64,000 nucleotides of DNA from Flavobacterium subsaxonicum WB 4.1-42 = DSM 21790. GTDB taxonomy: Bacteria; Bacteroidota; Bacteroidia; Flavobacteriales; Flavobacteriaceae. The stretch spans positions 620,001-684,000 of the forward strand of contig NZ_AUGP01000017.1 in assembly GCF_000422725.1 (NCBI RefSeq). The letters run 5' to 3'. The number at the start of each line of letters is the position of its first letter. Positions within the stretch are counted from its first letter, which is position 1. Both the position numbers and the translations under genes were made by a program. This document shows, in pieces, positions 27,012-36,422 of the stretch. The notes beneath the pieces were generated by a model. That model was not told the origin of the DNA, searched no databases, and was given only the letters and a program-made list of their open reading frames with translations.

Positions 27012-28232
27012 TTAACCTTTTTTTAGTTCGAGAACTGTAATTTCTGGCCATATACCCACCCTGCCCGGATACGCATGAAACCCAAAACCGCGGTTTACGT
27101 ACACATAACGCCCCAGATTTTCGTACAAGCCGGCCCATTGTTTGTAAACGTATTGCACAGGGCTCCACTTAATTAAGCCTGGTATCTCTATACCAAACTG
27201 AAGGCCGTGGGTATGCCCGCTAAGGGTTAGCTGGTAATTGCCCGGGTGTTTTTTAACCTCATACTCCCAGTGTGATGGGTCGTGGCTCATAAGTATCTTA
27301 AAATCCTTCGGCGTTAAGCCAACTGATGCTTTTGCTAAATCGCCCGCCTGTTTAAAATTATGGCCCCAATTCTCTAAACCAACGAGTGCAATTTCCTGGT
27401 CGCCTTTTTTAATTTTAATGTGCTCGTTAAGCATCAGTTTAAAATCTATCTGACGGTGCAGGTCTTTAATGGCAGCAAAGTTGTCGTTTTTTTCTTTTTG
27501 GGTCGGCCATTCTATGTATTCGCCATAATCATGGTTACCTAATACCGAATATTTACCTAACGCCGGCGTCTCAATGCGTTTAAACGTTTCTATCCACGGG
27601 TGCATTTCGGTAGCGTGGGTATTTACAATATCGCCTGTAAACAGAATGATATCGCTTTTTTGCTGGTTAATAAGGTCAATTGCATATTCTATGCGCTCCT
27701 TATTATCAAAGCTGCCGCTATGTATGTCGGATATCTGGGTAATGGTAAGCCCGTCGAAATTATCGGGCAGGTCAGGAAACATAACCGTTTGCCTAATAAC
27801 CTTAAAGTTGTACTTGCCCTTCGTCATACCATACAGCAACGACAAAAAGGGTATAGATGCCAACCCAAGTGCAGTAAGGCTAACAAAGCGGCGACGTTCG
27901 GGCAAAAACGGCTGTTTGCTATCGCCCATAAACATCCGTATAAAACCGCCAAACACCCGTATAATATCTTCGCCAAGCATTACAAAAGCAATAATAAGCT
28001 TGGGTATAACGGTAATTAGTAGTAGCCCCATAGTAAAGAGCGACTGCTTGTTCTGCCCTTTGCTCCTGTCAAACTGAGTAAAGGCATAAATAATATAAAT
28101 AATTACTAAGATGGAAACCGCCAGGTACACCCAGTGCACCCATTTGGTTTTAGTGGCAGCTTTTACGGCCTGAAAAGTGTAAACTTCGGCTAAAAGGGCC
28201 GCAATAAGCAGGAATATTAAAAAACGACGCAT
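27012..28232 (-). CDS. Membrane-anchored metallophosphoesterase (calcineurin-like, YkuE type)
   Basis: The start at 28232 (MRRFLIFLL) is preferred to the longer frame from 28277. About 406 residues: four hydrophobic segments in the first 140 residues, then a metallophosphatase domain with QISDIHSG (D-x-H), GDIV, LGNHDYGEY (GNHD), a MSHDP histidine and SGHTHGLQFG (GHTH). All metal ligands are present. Relatives act on UDP-diacylglucosamine or other membrane-proximal phosphoesters, but the substrate here is not known. It is monocistronic between the thioredoxin-like gene and hxlR. Confidence 0.88.
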   Translation of the reverse strand: MRRFLIFLLIAALLAEVYTFQAVKAATKTKWVHWVYLAVSILVIIYIIYAFTQFDRSKGQNKQSLFTMGLLLITVIPKLIIAFVMLGEDIIRVFGGFIRMFMGDSKQPFLPERRRFVSLTALGLASIPFLSLLYGMTKGKYNFKVIRQTVMFPDLPDNFDGLTITQISDIHSGSFDNKERIEYAIDLINQQKSDIILFTGDIVNTHATEMHPWIETFKRIETPALGKYSVLGNHDYGEYIEWPTQKEKNDNFAAIKDLHRQIDFKLMLNEHIKIKKGDQEIALVGLENWGHNFKQAGDLAKASVGLTPKDFKILMSHDPSHWEYEVKKHPGNYQLTLSGHTHGLQFGIEIPGLIKWSPVQYVYKQWAGLYENLGRYVYVNRGFGFHAYPGRVGIWPEITVLELKKG

Positions 28233-28298
28233 TAAGTGTAGTATTAAGAAACATAGAGGCATCATAAAACATGCCACAAAACCATTGGCAGAAATTTA

Positions 28299-28661
28299 TT
28301 ACACCTTGTCAGCCTCGGTATACCGTTTGCGGTGATTAATGCCCCACTCTCTAAGCGTTTGTATTACGTTATCTAAGGTGTGGGCATACTCTGTCATGCT
28401 ATACTCTACCACTACCGGAATAGAGTCGTGCACAACGCGCTGCACCAGGCCATTCATTTCCAGGTCGCGCAGCTCTTTAGAGAGCATACGGTCGGTTATT
28501 TTGGGTATTTCGCGTGCCATTTCGCTAAAGCGTTTGCTGCCAAATGTAAGCGATATTATTATAGGCAGTTTCCATTTTCCGCTTAAAACATCAAGCGCAT
28601 CGGTAACAGGCCGTATCATTCCTAAGCATTGGCCATGCTCTAAGTGTGTTATATCTTTCAT
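28299..28661 (-). CDS. HxlR-family winged-helix transcriptional regulator
   Basis: About 120 residues from the preferred start at 28661 (MKDITHLEHGQ); a longer frame opens at 28739 but would begin inside the promoter. The HxlR pattern is clear: CLGMIRPVTDALDVLSGKWKLPI, then KRFSEMAREIPKITDRMLSKELRDLEMNGLV (recognition helix) and the wing. The N-terminal cysteine (in GQCLGM) is the one that senses redox or electrophile stress in some members. Direct repeats over its own promoter suggest autoregulation. Confidence 0.9.
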   Translation of the reverse strand: MKDITHLEHGQCLGMIRPVTDALDVLSGKWKLPIIISLTFGSKRFSEMAREIPKITDRMLSKELRDLEMNGLVQRVVHDSIPVVVEYSMTEYAHTLDNVIQTLREWGINHRKRYTEADKV

Positions 28662-28696
28662 ACTATAGTTTATGATAGCACTATACACCCGTACAG

Positions 28697-28730
28697 TACT
28701 TACTTTTATATAGCAAAGATACTTACTTTT
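28697..28730 (-). promoter_or_regulatory. hxlR promoter with two direct repeats (candidate operator)
   Basis: TACTTACTTTT occurs twice, at 28697-28707 and 28720-28730, with starts 23 bases apart (about two helical turns). Between them the minus strand reads TATCTTTG (complement of 28714-28721), a good -7 box that touches the second repeat. A regulator bound to the repeats would block transcription, as expected for HxlR autoregulation. Confidence 0.5.
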
Positions 28731-28864
28731 GTATTGCAAACTAAAAATAGGGCAGTAACATTTAGCAAATCCCTACCATATTGTTAGCATATATTTTAGA
28801 TTTTGATGCCTAATTTTGATAAACACAAAAGGCACAAACTTTAAAATACGTAACTCTATATACA

Positions 28865-28903
28865 CAGCGCCCTGCGGTTTTTAATAAAAACGGCAGGGCG
28901 CTG
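28865..28903. repeat. Long GC-rich hairpin upstream of polA
   Basis: CAGCGCCCTGC and GTTTTT pair with AAAAAC and GCAGGGCGCTG, giving 17 base pairs with one mismatch and a 3-base loop. It lies 75 bases before the polA start. It may be a terminator of leftward or rightward reads or a stem in the polA leader. Confidence 0.6.
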
Positions 28904-28977
28904 CACTTTTATAAAAAGCATGGCGGAGCTTCTTATTGTGGTACGGTTTGTTTATTTTTACAGCAAATAATTTTTTC

Positions 28978-31812
28978 ATGTCTCAACAAAAACGACTTTT
29001 CCTTCTCGATGCTTATGCCCTTATTTTTCGTGGCTACTATGCGTTTATAAAAAATCCGCGCATAAATTCTAAAGGAATGGACACCAGCGCCATTATGGGT
29101 TTTATGAACTCGCTTTTAGATGTTATTAAGCGCGAACGCCCAGACCACCTTGCTGTAGCTTTTGATAAAGAAGGCAGCACCGTGCGTACCGAAATGTACA
29201 CGGCATATAAAGCCAATCGCGATGAAACGCCCGAAGCCATAAAAATATCCATACCCTACATACAGGCATTGCTTAAAGCCATGCACATACCGGTAATAGA
29301 ATCGGCCGGGTGCGAGGCAGACGACCTTATTGGCACCATTGCAAAACAGGCCGAAAAGCAGGGCTACCAGGTTTTTATGGTTACACCCGATAAAGATTTT
29401 GCACAGCTGGTTAGCGAGAATGTGTTTATGTACCGCCCTGCCCGTATGGGCAACGGCATAGAGATTTGGGGTGTGCCCGAGGTACTGGCCCGTTTTGAGA
29501 TTGAGCGCCCTGAGCAGGTTATTGATTATTTGGGGATGATGGGCGATGCGGTAGATAACATTCCCGGGTTGCCGGGCGTGGGCGAAAAAACGGCCAAGAA
29601 ATTTCTGAAAGATTATGGCACTATGGAGAACCTTTTGGCCCATACCCATGAGCTTAAAGGCAAGCTGCGCGAAAATATTGAAGCCAATAAAGAAAAAGGC
29701 ATTATGTCTAAAAAGCTGGCTACCATTATAACCGACTGTAATGTTACTTTTAACGAAGATGATTACGAGTTAACCAAGCCCGACACCCCAAAGGTAGAGG
29801 AGCTGTTTAATGAACTGGAGTTTCGCCGTATGGCAGAGCAATTTCATAAACTGTTCTCGCATGGCGAGGAGTTTGATACCATTGCCACGCAGGGCTACTC
29901 GCCTACCCAGACCATCCTTAAGCCTACCCAGCAATTTGACTTGTTTAATGATGGCGCTGCCGATGCCGAAACAGCATCTGACACTCCGGGCTTTTATAAA
30001 ACGCTGGAAAATACCGATCATCATTACCAAACCGTACAGGGCAATATGGCGGTTAGCCTCTTATTGCGCGACCTGCTGAAGCAAACCAGTGTTAGCTTTG
30101 ATACCGAGACTACCGATATTTGTGCCCTTACAGCCGACTTGGTAGGCCTTTCTTTCTCCTGGGAAAAAGGCAAAGGCTTTTACGTACCCGTACCGGCCGA
30201 CCGTGAGGAAGCGCAGGAACTGGTAAATAAATTTATTCCGTTTTTTGAAGATGAGGCTATAGAAAAGATAGGTCAGAATCTTAAATACGACCTGGAGATA
30301 TTAGGCAATTACGGCATTACCGTTAAGGGTAAATTTTTTGACACCATGATTGCCCACTACCTTATTAACCCCGACATGCGCCACGGTATGGATATACTGG
30401 CCGAAACCTACCTGCGTTATTCGCCTATGCCTATTGAGGCTCTGATTGGCAAGAAGGGCAAGGGACAGAAAACCATGCGCGATGTAGAACTGGAATTGGT
30501 TAAGGAGTATGCGGTAGAAGATGCCGATGTTACGCTTCAGCTTAAAGAGGTATTTGCACCTGAATTAGAACGCACCGGAACACGCAAGTTGTTCGACGAG
30601 ATAGAAATTCCGCTAATGCCTGTACTGGCCTATATGGAGCAGGAAGGCATTAACCTTGACACCGGCTACCTTAAAGAGCTTTCGGGCGAACTGGGTACCG
30701 ATATTAAAGCGTTGGAGCTGCGCATATACGAAGCCGCAGGCGGAAGCTTTAACCTTGGGTCGCCCAAGCAGTTGGGCGAGATTTTATTTGACAAGCTAAA
30801 AATTGGCGGCAACAAGCAAAAGAAAACCAAAACGGGCCAATATGCCACCGGCGAAGAGGTACTATCGTACCTGGCTTTAGAAAACCCTATAGTGCAGGAT
30901 ATATTAGAGTGGAGGCAGTTAATAAAACTGCAAAACACCTATGTAGATGCATTGCCGTTACAGGTTAAGCCCAAAACAGGCCGTGTACATACTGATTATA
31001 TGCAAACCGTAGCCGCAACCGGCCGCCTTAGTTCTAACAACCCCAACCTGCAAAACATACCTATACGTACTGCAAGGGGAAGGCAAATTCGTAAGGCATT
31101 TGTAGCGCGCGACGAAAATTACACCATAGTATCTGCGGATTACTCGCAAATAGAACTGCGCATTATTGCTGCGCTTAGCGGTGACCCGGAGATGATCCGT
31201 TCGTTTAAAAACGGCGAGGATATTCACGCCTCGACAGCATCTAAAGTATTTAATGTGCCGTTAGAAGAGGTTACAAGAGAGCAGCGTAGCCATGCCAAAA
31301 CGGTAAATTTTGGTATTGTGTACGGGGTTTCGGCATTTGGGTTAAGCAACCAGACATCGCTTAGCCGTGGCGAATCTAAAGACCTTATAGATGCCTATTA
31401 CAAAACCTACCCAAGGCTTAAGCAATATATTGGCGAGCAGGTAGAAATAGCCCGCGAGCAGGGGTATGTGCAAACCATATCAGGCCGCAGGAGGTATTTA
31501 AAAGACATTAACTCGCAAAACCAGGTGGTTCGTGGCGGTGCCGAACGTAATGCTGTTAACGCACCTATACAGGGCAGTGCGGCAGATATTATTAAAATTG
31601 CCATGATAAATATTTATAAAAGGCTTATTAACGAAAACTGGAAAAGCAAAATGCTGCTGCAGGTACACGATGAGCTTGTGTTTGATGTGCATAACTCTGA
31701 GTTGGAGCGCATCAAACCCATGATTAAAGAAGAAATGGAAAATGCCTTTACCTTAGAGGTTCCGTTAGAGGTGGATCTGGGCGAAGGTTTGAATTGGCTG
31801 GAGGCGCATTAA
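28978..31812 (+). CDS. polA: DNA polymerase I
   Basis: A 944-residue three-domain enzyme for Okazaki-fragment processing and gap repair. The start at 28978 (MSQQKRLFLLDAYALIFRGYYAF) fits the family; the frame from 28936 adds an unlikely extension. The 5' nuclease domain (1-290) has EADDLIG and TPDKDF. The 3'-5' exonuclease (about 350-530) keeps DTET, NLKYD and YAVEDAD, so proofreading should be active. The polymerase domain has SADYSQIELRI, KTVNFGIVYG and LLQVHDELVFD. Length is normal. It is monocistronic. Confidence 0.98.
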   Translation: MSQQKRLFLLDAYALIFRGYYAFIKNPRINSKGMDTSAIMGFMNSLLDVIKRERPDHLAVAFDKEGSTVRTEMYTAYKANRDETPEAIKISIPYIQALLKAMHIPVIESAGCEADDLIGTIAKQAEKQGYQVFMVTPDKDFAQLVSENVFMYRPARMGNGIEIWGVPEVLARFEIERPEQVIDYLGMMGDAVDNIPGLPGVGEKTAKKFLKDYGTMENLLAHTHELKGKLRENIEANKEKGIMSKKLATIITDCNVTFNEDDYELTKPDTPKVEELFNELEFRRMAEQFHKLFSHGEEFDTIATQGYSPTQTILKPTQQFDLFNDGAADAETASDTPGFYKTLENTDHHYQTVQGNMAVSLLLRDLLKQTSVSFDTETTDICALTADLVGLSFSWEKGKGFYVPVPADREEAQELVNKFIPFFEDEAIEKIGQNLKYDLEILGNYGITVKGKFFDTMIAHYLINPDMRHGMDILAETYLRYSPMPIEALIGKKGKGQKTMRDVELELVKEYAVEDADVTLQLKEVFAPELERTGTRKLFDEIEIPLMPVLAYMEQEGINLDTGYLKELSGELGTDIKALELRIYEAAGGSFNLGSPKQLGEILFDKLKIGGNKQKKTKTGQYATGEEVLSYLALENPIVQDILEWRQLIKLQNTYVDALPLQVKPKTGRVHTDYMQTVAATGRLSSNNPNLQNIPIRTARGRQIRKAFVARDENYTIVSADYSQIELRIIAALSGDPEMIRSFKNGEDIHASTASKVFNVPLEEVTREQRSHAKTVNFGIVYGVSAFGLSNQTSLSRGESKDLIDAYYKTYPRLKQYIGEQVEIAREQGYVQTISGRRRYLKDINSQNQVVRGGAERNAVNAPIQGSAADIIKIAMINIYKRLINENWKSKMLLQVHDELVFDVHNSELERIKPMIKEEMENAFTLEVPLEVDLGEGLNWLEAH

Positions 31813-31839
31813 TTTTAGTTGCTTGTTTTACGCACAGTC

Positions 31840-31898
31840 TGTCATTCTGAGCACAGCCCGCCTGCCGGCAGGCAGGCGCAGCGGAGTCGAAGAATCTC
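31840..31898. repeat. Dispersed intergenic repeat with GC-rich internal palindrome
   Basis: TGTCATTCTGAGC ... GCGGAGTCGAAGAATCTC is the reverse complement of the repeat type at 990-1303. Between the two conserved ends sits CCGCCTGCCGGCAGGCAGG, which contains a perfect inverted repeat CCTGCCGGCAGG. It lies 27 bases after polA. Confidence 0.75.
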
Positions 31899-31928
31899 TA
31901 TTGATATTGAGTTTGTAGCATCGTGGCA

Positions 31929-32022
31929 TTCCCCTCCTTTGGAGGGGTGCCCGTAGGGTGGGGTGGTTATAATATCACAAAAAAACCACCCCGGCTTTCA
32001 GCCACCCCTCCAAAGGAGGGGA
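31929..32022. repeat. 94-bp imperfect inverted repeat (second dispersed family)
   Basis: The left arm TTCCCCTCCTTTGGAGGGGT...GGGGTGGTT and the right arm AACCACCCC...ACCCCTCCAAAGGAGGGGAA are complementary over about 36 bases each, with a short AT loop. Each arm also has its own CCCCTCC-TTTGG-AGGGG sub-palindrome. This is a recurring type of intergenic element in Bacteroidota genomes and may end the polA transcript. No coding content. Confidence 0.8.
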
Positions 32023-32117
32023 AAGCCAAGCAGTAATTTGCGACATCTGATCGACTGCCTGTAATATCTCAAAACAATATCCGTTACTATATAGTTCAAC
32101 GTAATTGGTTTTCATAC

Positions 32118-33440
32118 ATGAAAAAAGCATTTTTATCGTTACTTACTTTTATCCTTACCCTGCCGCTTATGGCGCAGCACGAAGGGGCAAAATTTGAAAA
32201 GATAGACAGCCTGCTGACTTATTTATCTGTAAATAATAAGTTTATGGGGTCGCTTAGCATACGCGAAAAAGATAAGGTTGTTTTTGAGAAGGCATACGGT
32301 TTTGCCGACCTTCAAAACAAGGTAGCTGCCACACCCGAAACCAAATATAAAATTGGGTCGATTACCAAAATGTTTACGGCAGCCATTGTTTTTCAGCTTA
32401 TTGAAGAAAAAAAACTAGCGCTGGATACTAAGCTGTCGGAGTTTTTTCCTAAGATTAAAAATGCTGATAAAATTACCATTGCTGATATGATGGACCACCA
32501 CAGCGGTATCTATAATTACACAAGCGACTCTGTTTTTATGTCCGATCCGGTTAAGCTGCGCACCCGCAAAGACATGACCGACCTGATTTATAAACATGAG
32601 CCTGCTTTTGAGCCACGTACTACAGCAGCCTACAGCAACTCAAACTATTTGCTGTTAGGCTATATTATTCAGGATATTACTAAAAAAACCTATAAAGAGA
32701 ACGTTACTACGCGCATCATCAATAAAATAGGGCTTAAAAATACTTATTACTACGGTAAAATAAACCCAAAGAAAAAAGAGGCCTACTCCTACTCTTTTAA
32801 AGATAGCCAATGGGCATTGCGCGAAGAATGGCACGAGACCATAGCCGGGGCTGCGGGAGGTTTGCAAAGCACCCCAACCGACCTTACTAAATTTGCTACC
32901 GCCCTTTTTAACGGTAAGATCATAAAACCGGAATCGTTAGCCGAAATGAATAAGATGGATTTAGGCTACGGCCGTGGCCTTTTTAACTTCTCGTTTGCCG
33001 AGCGTAAATTTGTAGGCCACAACGGCGATATCGAAGGGTTTTCATCTGTAGTTGGGTACTACGCTAAAGATAATATGGCGTTTTCTTTAATTTTAAACGG
33101 CGAGAATTACAATTTTAACGATATGGTGCTGGGCATACTAAGCTGCTATTACAAGCTTCCGTACCGCTTTCCTAACTTTAGCATGGCCGCAGTGCCCGAT
33201 AGCGTACTTAAAAGCTACGAAGGCGTTTATGCCACCCCAACACTGCCGTTTAAAATAGATGTTAAAGTGGTAGATGGCAAACTACGCATTCATGCCGATG
33301 AGCAGGGTACTTTTTATGTAACTGCAATAAGCAACACCACCTTTACCCACGATGCTGCCGGTGTGGTTATGGAGTTTACCCCAAAAGGCTTTATCTTGAA
33401 ACAAAGCGGCACCCAAACGGTTTTCACCAAAAAACAATAG
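32118..33440 (+). CDS. Serine hydrolase of the beta-lactamase (class C / PBP-like) family, exported
   Basis: A 440-residue protein with signal peptide (cleavage after LMAQ near 20). The catalytic motif SITK is at about residues 79-82 (S-x-x-K), YSN at about 170, and HNGDIEGF serves as the third KTG-equivalent motif. Residues about 360-440 form a separate C-terminal beta domain. Such proteins act as D-aminopeptidases, esterases or peptidoglycan hydrolases more often than as true beta-lactamases, so no resistance role should be assumed. Confidence 0.88.
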   Translation: MKKAFLSLLTFILTLPLMAQHEGAKFEKIDSLLTYLSVNNKFMGSLSIREKDKVVFEKAYGFADLQNKVAATPETKYKIGSITKMFTAAIVFQLIEEKKLALDTKLSEFFPKIKNADKITIADMMDHHSGIYNYTSDSVFMSDPVKLRTRKDMTDLIYKHEPAFEPRTTAAYSNSNYLLLGYIIQDITKKTYKENVTTRIINKIGLKNTYYYGKINPKKKEAYSYSFKDSQWALREEWHETIAGAAGGLQSTPTDLTKFATALFNGKIIKPESLAEMNKMDLGYGRGLFNFSFAERKFVGHNGDIEGFSSVVGYYAKDNMAFSLILNGENYNFNDMVLGILSCYYKLPYRFPNFSMAAVPDSVLKSYEGVYATPTLPFKIDVKVVDGKLRIHADEQGTFYVTAISNTTFTHDAAGVVMEFTPKGFILKQSGTQTVFTKKQ

Positions 33441-33538
33441 CGCATACTATAACGTAACAGTATTATAGCAACTGCTAAATAGTTGTTAAACTCAGAACAT
33501 AGTTAATTAAGTTAACCGTGTTTTAAGATTTGGCGGCG

Positions 33539-33546
33539 TAAATTTG
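33539..33546 (+). promoter_or_regulatory. Bacteroidota -7 element of the NADH dehydrogenase gene
   Basis: TAAATTTG matches TAnnTTTG and lies 54 bases before the chosen ATG at 33601. It argues against the in-frame upstream start at 33544, which would sit inside the promoter. Confidence 0.5.
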
Positions 33547-33600
33547 ATAGCAAATACTTACTTTTTGATGCAGATCAGGGAGGCTTTTAAATTTATTGTC

Positions 33601-34872
33601 ATGAAACAAATCGTAATAATTGGCGGTGGCTTTGCCGGGGTTAACCTTGCCAAAAAACTTGCCGATGCTAATGGTGTAAATGTTACACTGGTAGACCTTA
33701 ATAATTACAACTACTTTCCGCCACTGCTTTATCAGGTGGCTACCGGCTTTTTAGATGTAGCCAATATAACCTACCCTTTCAGGAAACTGTTTGCCGGTAA
33801 AAAGAATATCCGTTTCCGTATGGCATCGCTACAGCGTATCGATACGGTTAACAACAAGGCTATTTTATCTAACGGAGAATTAAGCTATGACTATCTTGTT
33901 TTAGCCACAGGTACCGAGAGTAACTATTTTGGTATAGAGAACATACGCAAACACGGCCTGCCCATGAAAACCATAGACGATGCCGTAAATATTAAGAACT
34001 ACATTCTCCAAAAAATTGAAGAGGCTACCCGCCTTAACGATCCTGATGAGATTAAGAAGTTAACCACTATGGTAATTGCCGGTGGCGGCCCTACAGGCGT
34101 AGAGCTTGCAGGTACCATTGCCGAAATGAAGAAGAACATCTTTAGGAAAGAATATCCGGAGCTGGCCAACCAAAAAGGCGAGATCTATCTGGTTGATGCC
34201 CTGCCTACCGTACTGGCACCCATGAGCAAACAATCGCAGGAGTACACCCATAAAACGCTTGTAGACCTTGATGTTAAGGTGCTGCTTAACAAACAGGTTA
34301 AAGATTATGTAGACAATAAAGTGATTTTTGCCGATGGGTCGGAAATTGAAACCAAGATGCTTATCTGGACCGCCGGTGTTGCCGGGCGTGTTTTTGATGG
34401 CCTGCCGGAAGATATCTATGGCCGTGGAAAGAGGCTAAAAGTTGATGCCTTTAATAAGGTAGACAGCACCACAAATGTGTATGCCATTGGCGATACCTGC
34501 ATACAAACCACCGATAAAAACTTTGCCGAAGGCCACCCGCAACTGGCTCAGGTAGCCATACAGCAGGGTAAAAACCTTGCCGATAACTTTAAGGCTATGG
34601 TGACAGGCAAGCCGTTAGAACCGTTTAAGTATTTTGATAAAGGCAGCATGGCAATAATTGGCCGTAGTAAGGCTGTTGCCGAAATACCAAGCCCCAAGCT
34701 TAAATTTAAAGGCTTTATAGCCTGGATGATGTGGCTGTTTGTACACCTGTTCTCGCTTATAAACTTCCGTAATAAAATGCAGACATTTTTTAACTGGATG
34801 GTTACCCTGTTTACTAAAGACCAGTCTATGCGTACCATTGTAAGGCCAACGGTAGTGCAGGATAAAAGCTGA
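33601..34872 (+). CDS. ndh: Type II NADH:quinone oxidoreductase
   Basis: A 423-residue FAD flavoprotein starting MKQIVIIGGGFAGVNLAKKL. It has the FAD-binding GGGFAG at residues 8-13, VLATGTESNYFG, a second nucleotide site AGGGPTGVELAG at about 160 for NADH, and YAIGDTC for FAD closure. The C-terminus carries an amphipathic to hydrophobic stretch (WMMWLFVHLFSLINF) that attaches it to the inner membrane. It feeds menaquinone without proton pumping and so can supply the alternative complex III encoded earlier in the window. Confidence 0.92.
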   Translation: MKQIVIIGGGFAGVNLAKKLADANGVNVTLVDLNNYNYFPPLLYQVATGFLDVANITYPFRKLFAGKKNIRFRMASLQRIDTVNNKAILSNGELSYDYLVLATGTESNYFGIENIRKHGLPMKTIDDAVNIKNYILQKIEEATRLNDPDEIKKLTTMVIAGGGPTGVELAGTIAEMKKNIFRKEYPELANQKGEIYLVDALPTVLAPMSKQSQEYTHKTLVDLDVKVLLNKQVKDYVDNKVIFADGSEIETKMLIWTAGVAGRVFDGLPEDIYGRGKRLKVDAFNKVDSTTNVYAIGDTCIQTTDKNFAEGHPQLAQVAIQQGKNLADNFKAMVTGKPLEPFKYFDKGSMAIIGRSKAVAEIPSPKLKFKGFIAWMMWLFVHLFSLINFRNKMQTFFNWMVTLFTKDQSMRTIVRPTVVQDKS

Positions 34873-34902
34873 TTACCCACAATCTACTCCCCATAAAAAA
34901 CA

Positions 34903-34934
34903 AAAGCCGTTTACTAATGTAAACGGCTTTCTTA
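34903..34934. terminator. Bidirectional terminator between ndh and the lacI-type gene
   Basis: A 12-bp perfect stem (AAAGCCGTTTAC with GTAAACGGCTTT) and 4-base loop, with T runs on both strands. It serves the two convergent genes. Confidence 0.92.
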
Positions 34935-34951
34935 TTGTATATCTATTTAAC

Positions 34952-35983
34952 CTACAGTTTCCTGGTAGATTCGCGCTGGCGCAATTCGGTTTTAATAATA
35001 CGGGTCTGGTATTCCGGGCCATCCTCGCTTTTGTCTTCCAGCCTGTCTATAAGCAATTCGGCAGCAGCCTCTCCAATTTCGGGTCCGTGCTGGCTAACGG
35101 TACTAAGGCTCGGCGTAAGCCTGCGCGACCAAACACCATCGGCAAAGCCAATAAGCTGTATGTCTTCGGGTATTTTAAAGCCGCCTTTTAAAACTGCTTT
35201 CATAGCCGTTACAGAGGCATGCTCTTCTAAGGCAAAAACACCGTCTATCTTTTTACCTTTTACATCAAAAAACCCAGGGAATTTTTCGTCAAATTCCTCA
35301 TCGCTGTTTACACGTAAAATAAGCGATTCGTCTATCTTAATATTATTGTCTTCCAACGCCTTAAGATATCCTTCTGCACGCAATTCGCCCACGCTAAGGT
35401 TATCTATGTTAGAAACCAGTGCTATGCGTTTGCAGCCTGTTTTAACAAGGTGGGTAACGGCATGCACGGCGCTGTCAAAATCATCTACAATAACTTTATC
35501 GCAGTTAACATCTGTAGATATCCTGTCGAACATTACAATAGGTATATCATCGGCAATAGCCTCTTTAAAGTGCTTTATTTCGTGTTCTTTTTGCGTTTCC
35601 TGAGATATGGAAAGTATAAAACCATCTATAGTGCCGTTGCTAAGCATATCCATAGTATGGATCTCTTTTTTAAGCGACTCGTTGGTTATACACGTAATTA
35701 CATTGTAGCCACGCTCGTTAGCTGTTTTTTCTATACCGCTAAATACTTTGGCAAAAAACGGATTAAGAATATTAGGTATTATAACCCCAATAGTTTTAGA
35801 CCGTTTGCTTTTAAGGTTTACCGCAATATTGTTGGGCTTATAGTTTTTAAGCTTGGCAAATTCCTGCACTTTTATCTTAGTGGGTTCACTAATTTCAGGA
35901 CTGTTGCTTAATGCTTTGGATACCGTTGAAACGGAAACATTAAGCTCTTTAGCGATTTGTTTTAAGGTAGCTTTTGGTCTCAT
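34952..35983 (-). CDS. LacI-family transcriptional regulator
   Basis: A 343-residue repressor. The N-terminal helix-turn-helix reads TLKQIAKELNVSVSTVSKALSN followed by the hinge (NNIAVNLKSKRS), then a periplasmic-binding-protein-like effector domain from KTIGVIIPNILNPFF to the end. Such regulators usually respond to a sugar or nucleoside. No transport or catabolic genes adjoin it, so the effector cannot be guessed. It is divergent from the ferritin-like pair across a 440-base gap that contains a candidate operator. Confidence 0.93.
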   Translation of the reverse strand: MRPKATLKQIAKELNVSVSTVSKALSNSPEISEPTKIKVQEFAKLKNYKPNNIAVNLKSKRSKTIGVIIPNILNPFFAKVFSGIEKTANERGYNVITCITNESLKKEIHTMDMLSNGTIDGFILSISQETQKEHEIKHFKEAIADDIPIVMFDRISTDVNCDKVIVDDFDSAVHAVTHLVKTGCKRIALVSNIDNLSVGELRAEGYLKALEDNNIKIDESLILRVNSDEEFDEKFPGFFDVKGKKIDGVFALEEHASVTAMKAVLKGGFKIPEDIQLIGFADGVWSRRLTPSLSTVSQHGPEIGEAAAELLIDRLEDKSEDGPEYQTRIIKTELRQRESTRKL

Positions 35984-36099
35984 ATCCTAATTATGTTTTG
36001 TATGGTAAAGAAACGAAAATTTTACGAAATTCTTATAGTAGTTTTTGATGAAATGCGATTTTTTTAACTATTAAGCATCATTCCATATAATACACTAAA

Positions 36100-36113
36100 C
36101 GCAAACGTGTGAG
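36100..36113. promoter_or_regulatory. Candidate LacI-type operator
   Basis: CGCAAACGTGTGAG departs at two positions from a perfect CGCAAACGTTTGCG palindrome and keeps the central ACGT. It lies 117 bases upstream of the lacI-type start. Confidence 0.3.
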
Positions 36114-36352
36114 TTAATTAGTACGAATTTAGATAAAACCCGTATTACACTGAATTTTAAAAAGTTAATTATTCAATAAAGTTTGTGGATAAACAAATGT
36201 TAAGGCCAATTATTTTACATTATGGTAACTCGTTAATCATCAAACGTAATAGCTTTATTATAAGTTTTAATATTTTATTAAAAGTTTGTTAAACCTGCAA
36301 AAATAAGTCGATTTCTTAAAAACCGTTAACAATTATCTGTCGTATGTAAAAT

Positions 36353-36360
36353 TAACTTTG
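36353..36360 (+). promoter_or_regulatory. Bacteroidota -7 element of the ferritin-like pair
   Basis: TAACTTTG matches TAnnTTTG; the -33 box is not clear. Confidence 0.45.
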
Positions 36361-36422
36361 AAAATCTAACAATAAGAATGCAACCACACCACCTATAATT
36401 ATTTAACCTTAAATGTTACATT

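Larger units (their letters stand above)
35984..36422. other. 440-base intergenic region between lacI-type gene and ferritin-like pair
   Basis: AT-rich and non-coding. It contains CGCAAACGTGTGAG at 36100-36113, close to the symmetric CGCAAACGTTTGCG site bound by many LacI-family proteins, and TAACTTTG at 36353-36360, a good -7 box 63 bases before the ATG of the ferritin-like gene. Nothing else is evident. Confidence 0.5.

Noticed and set aside
32118..33440. Antibiotic beta-lactamase
   Set aside because: The SxxK and YSN motifs are present, but the family is mostly esterases and peptidases and the third motif is not KTG; no resistance role is implied.
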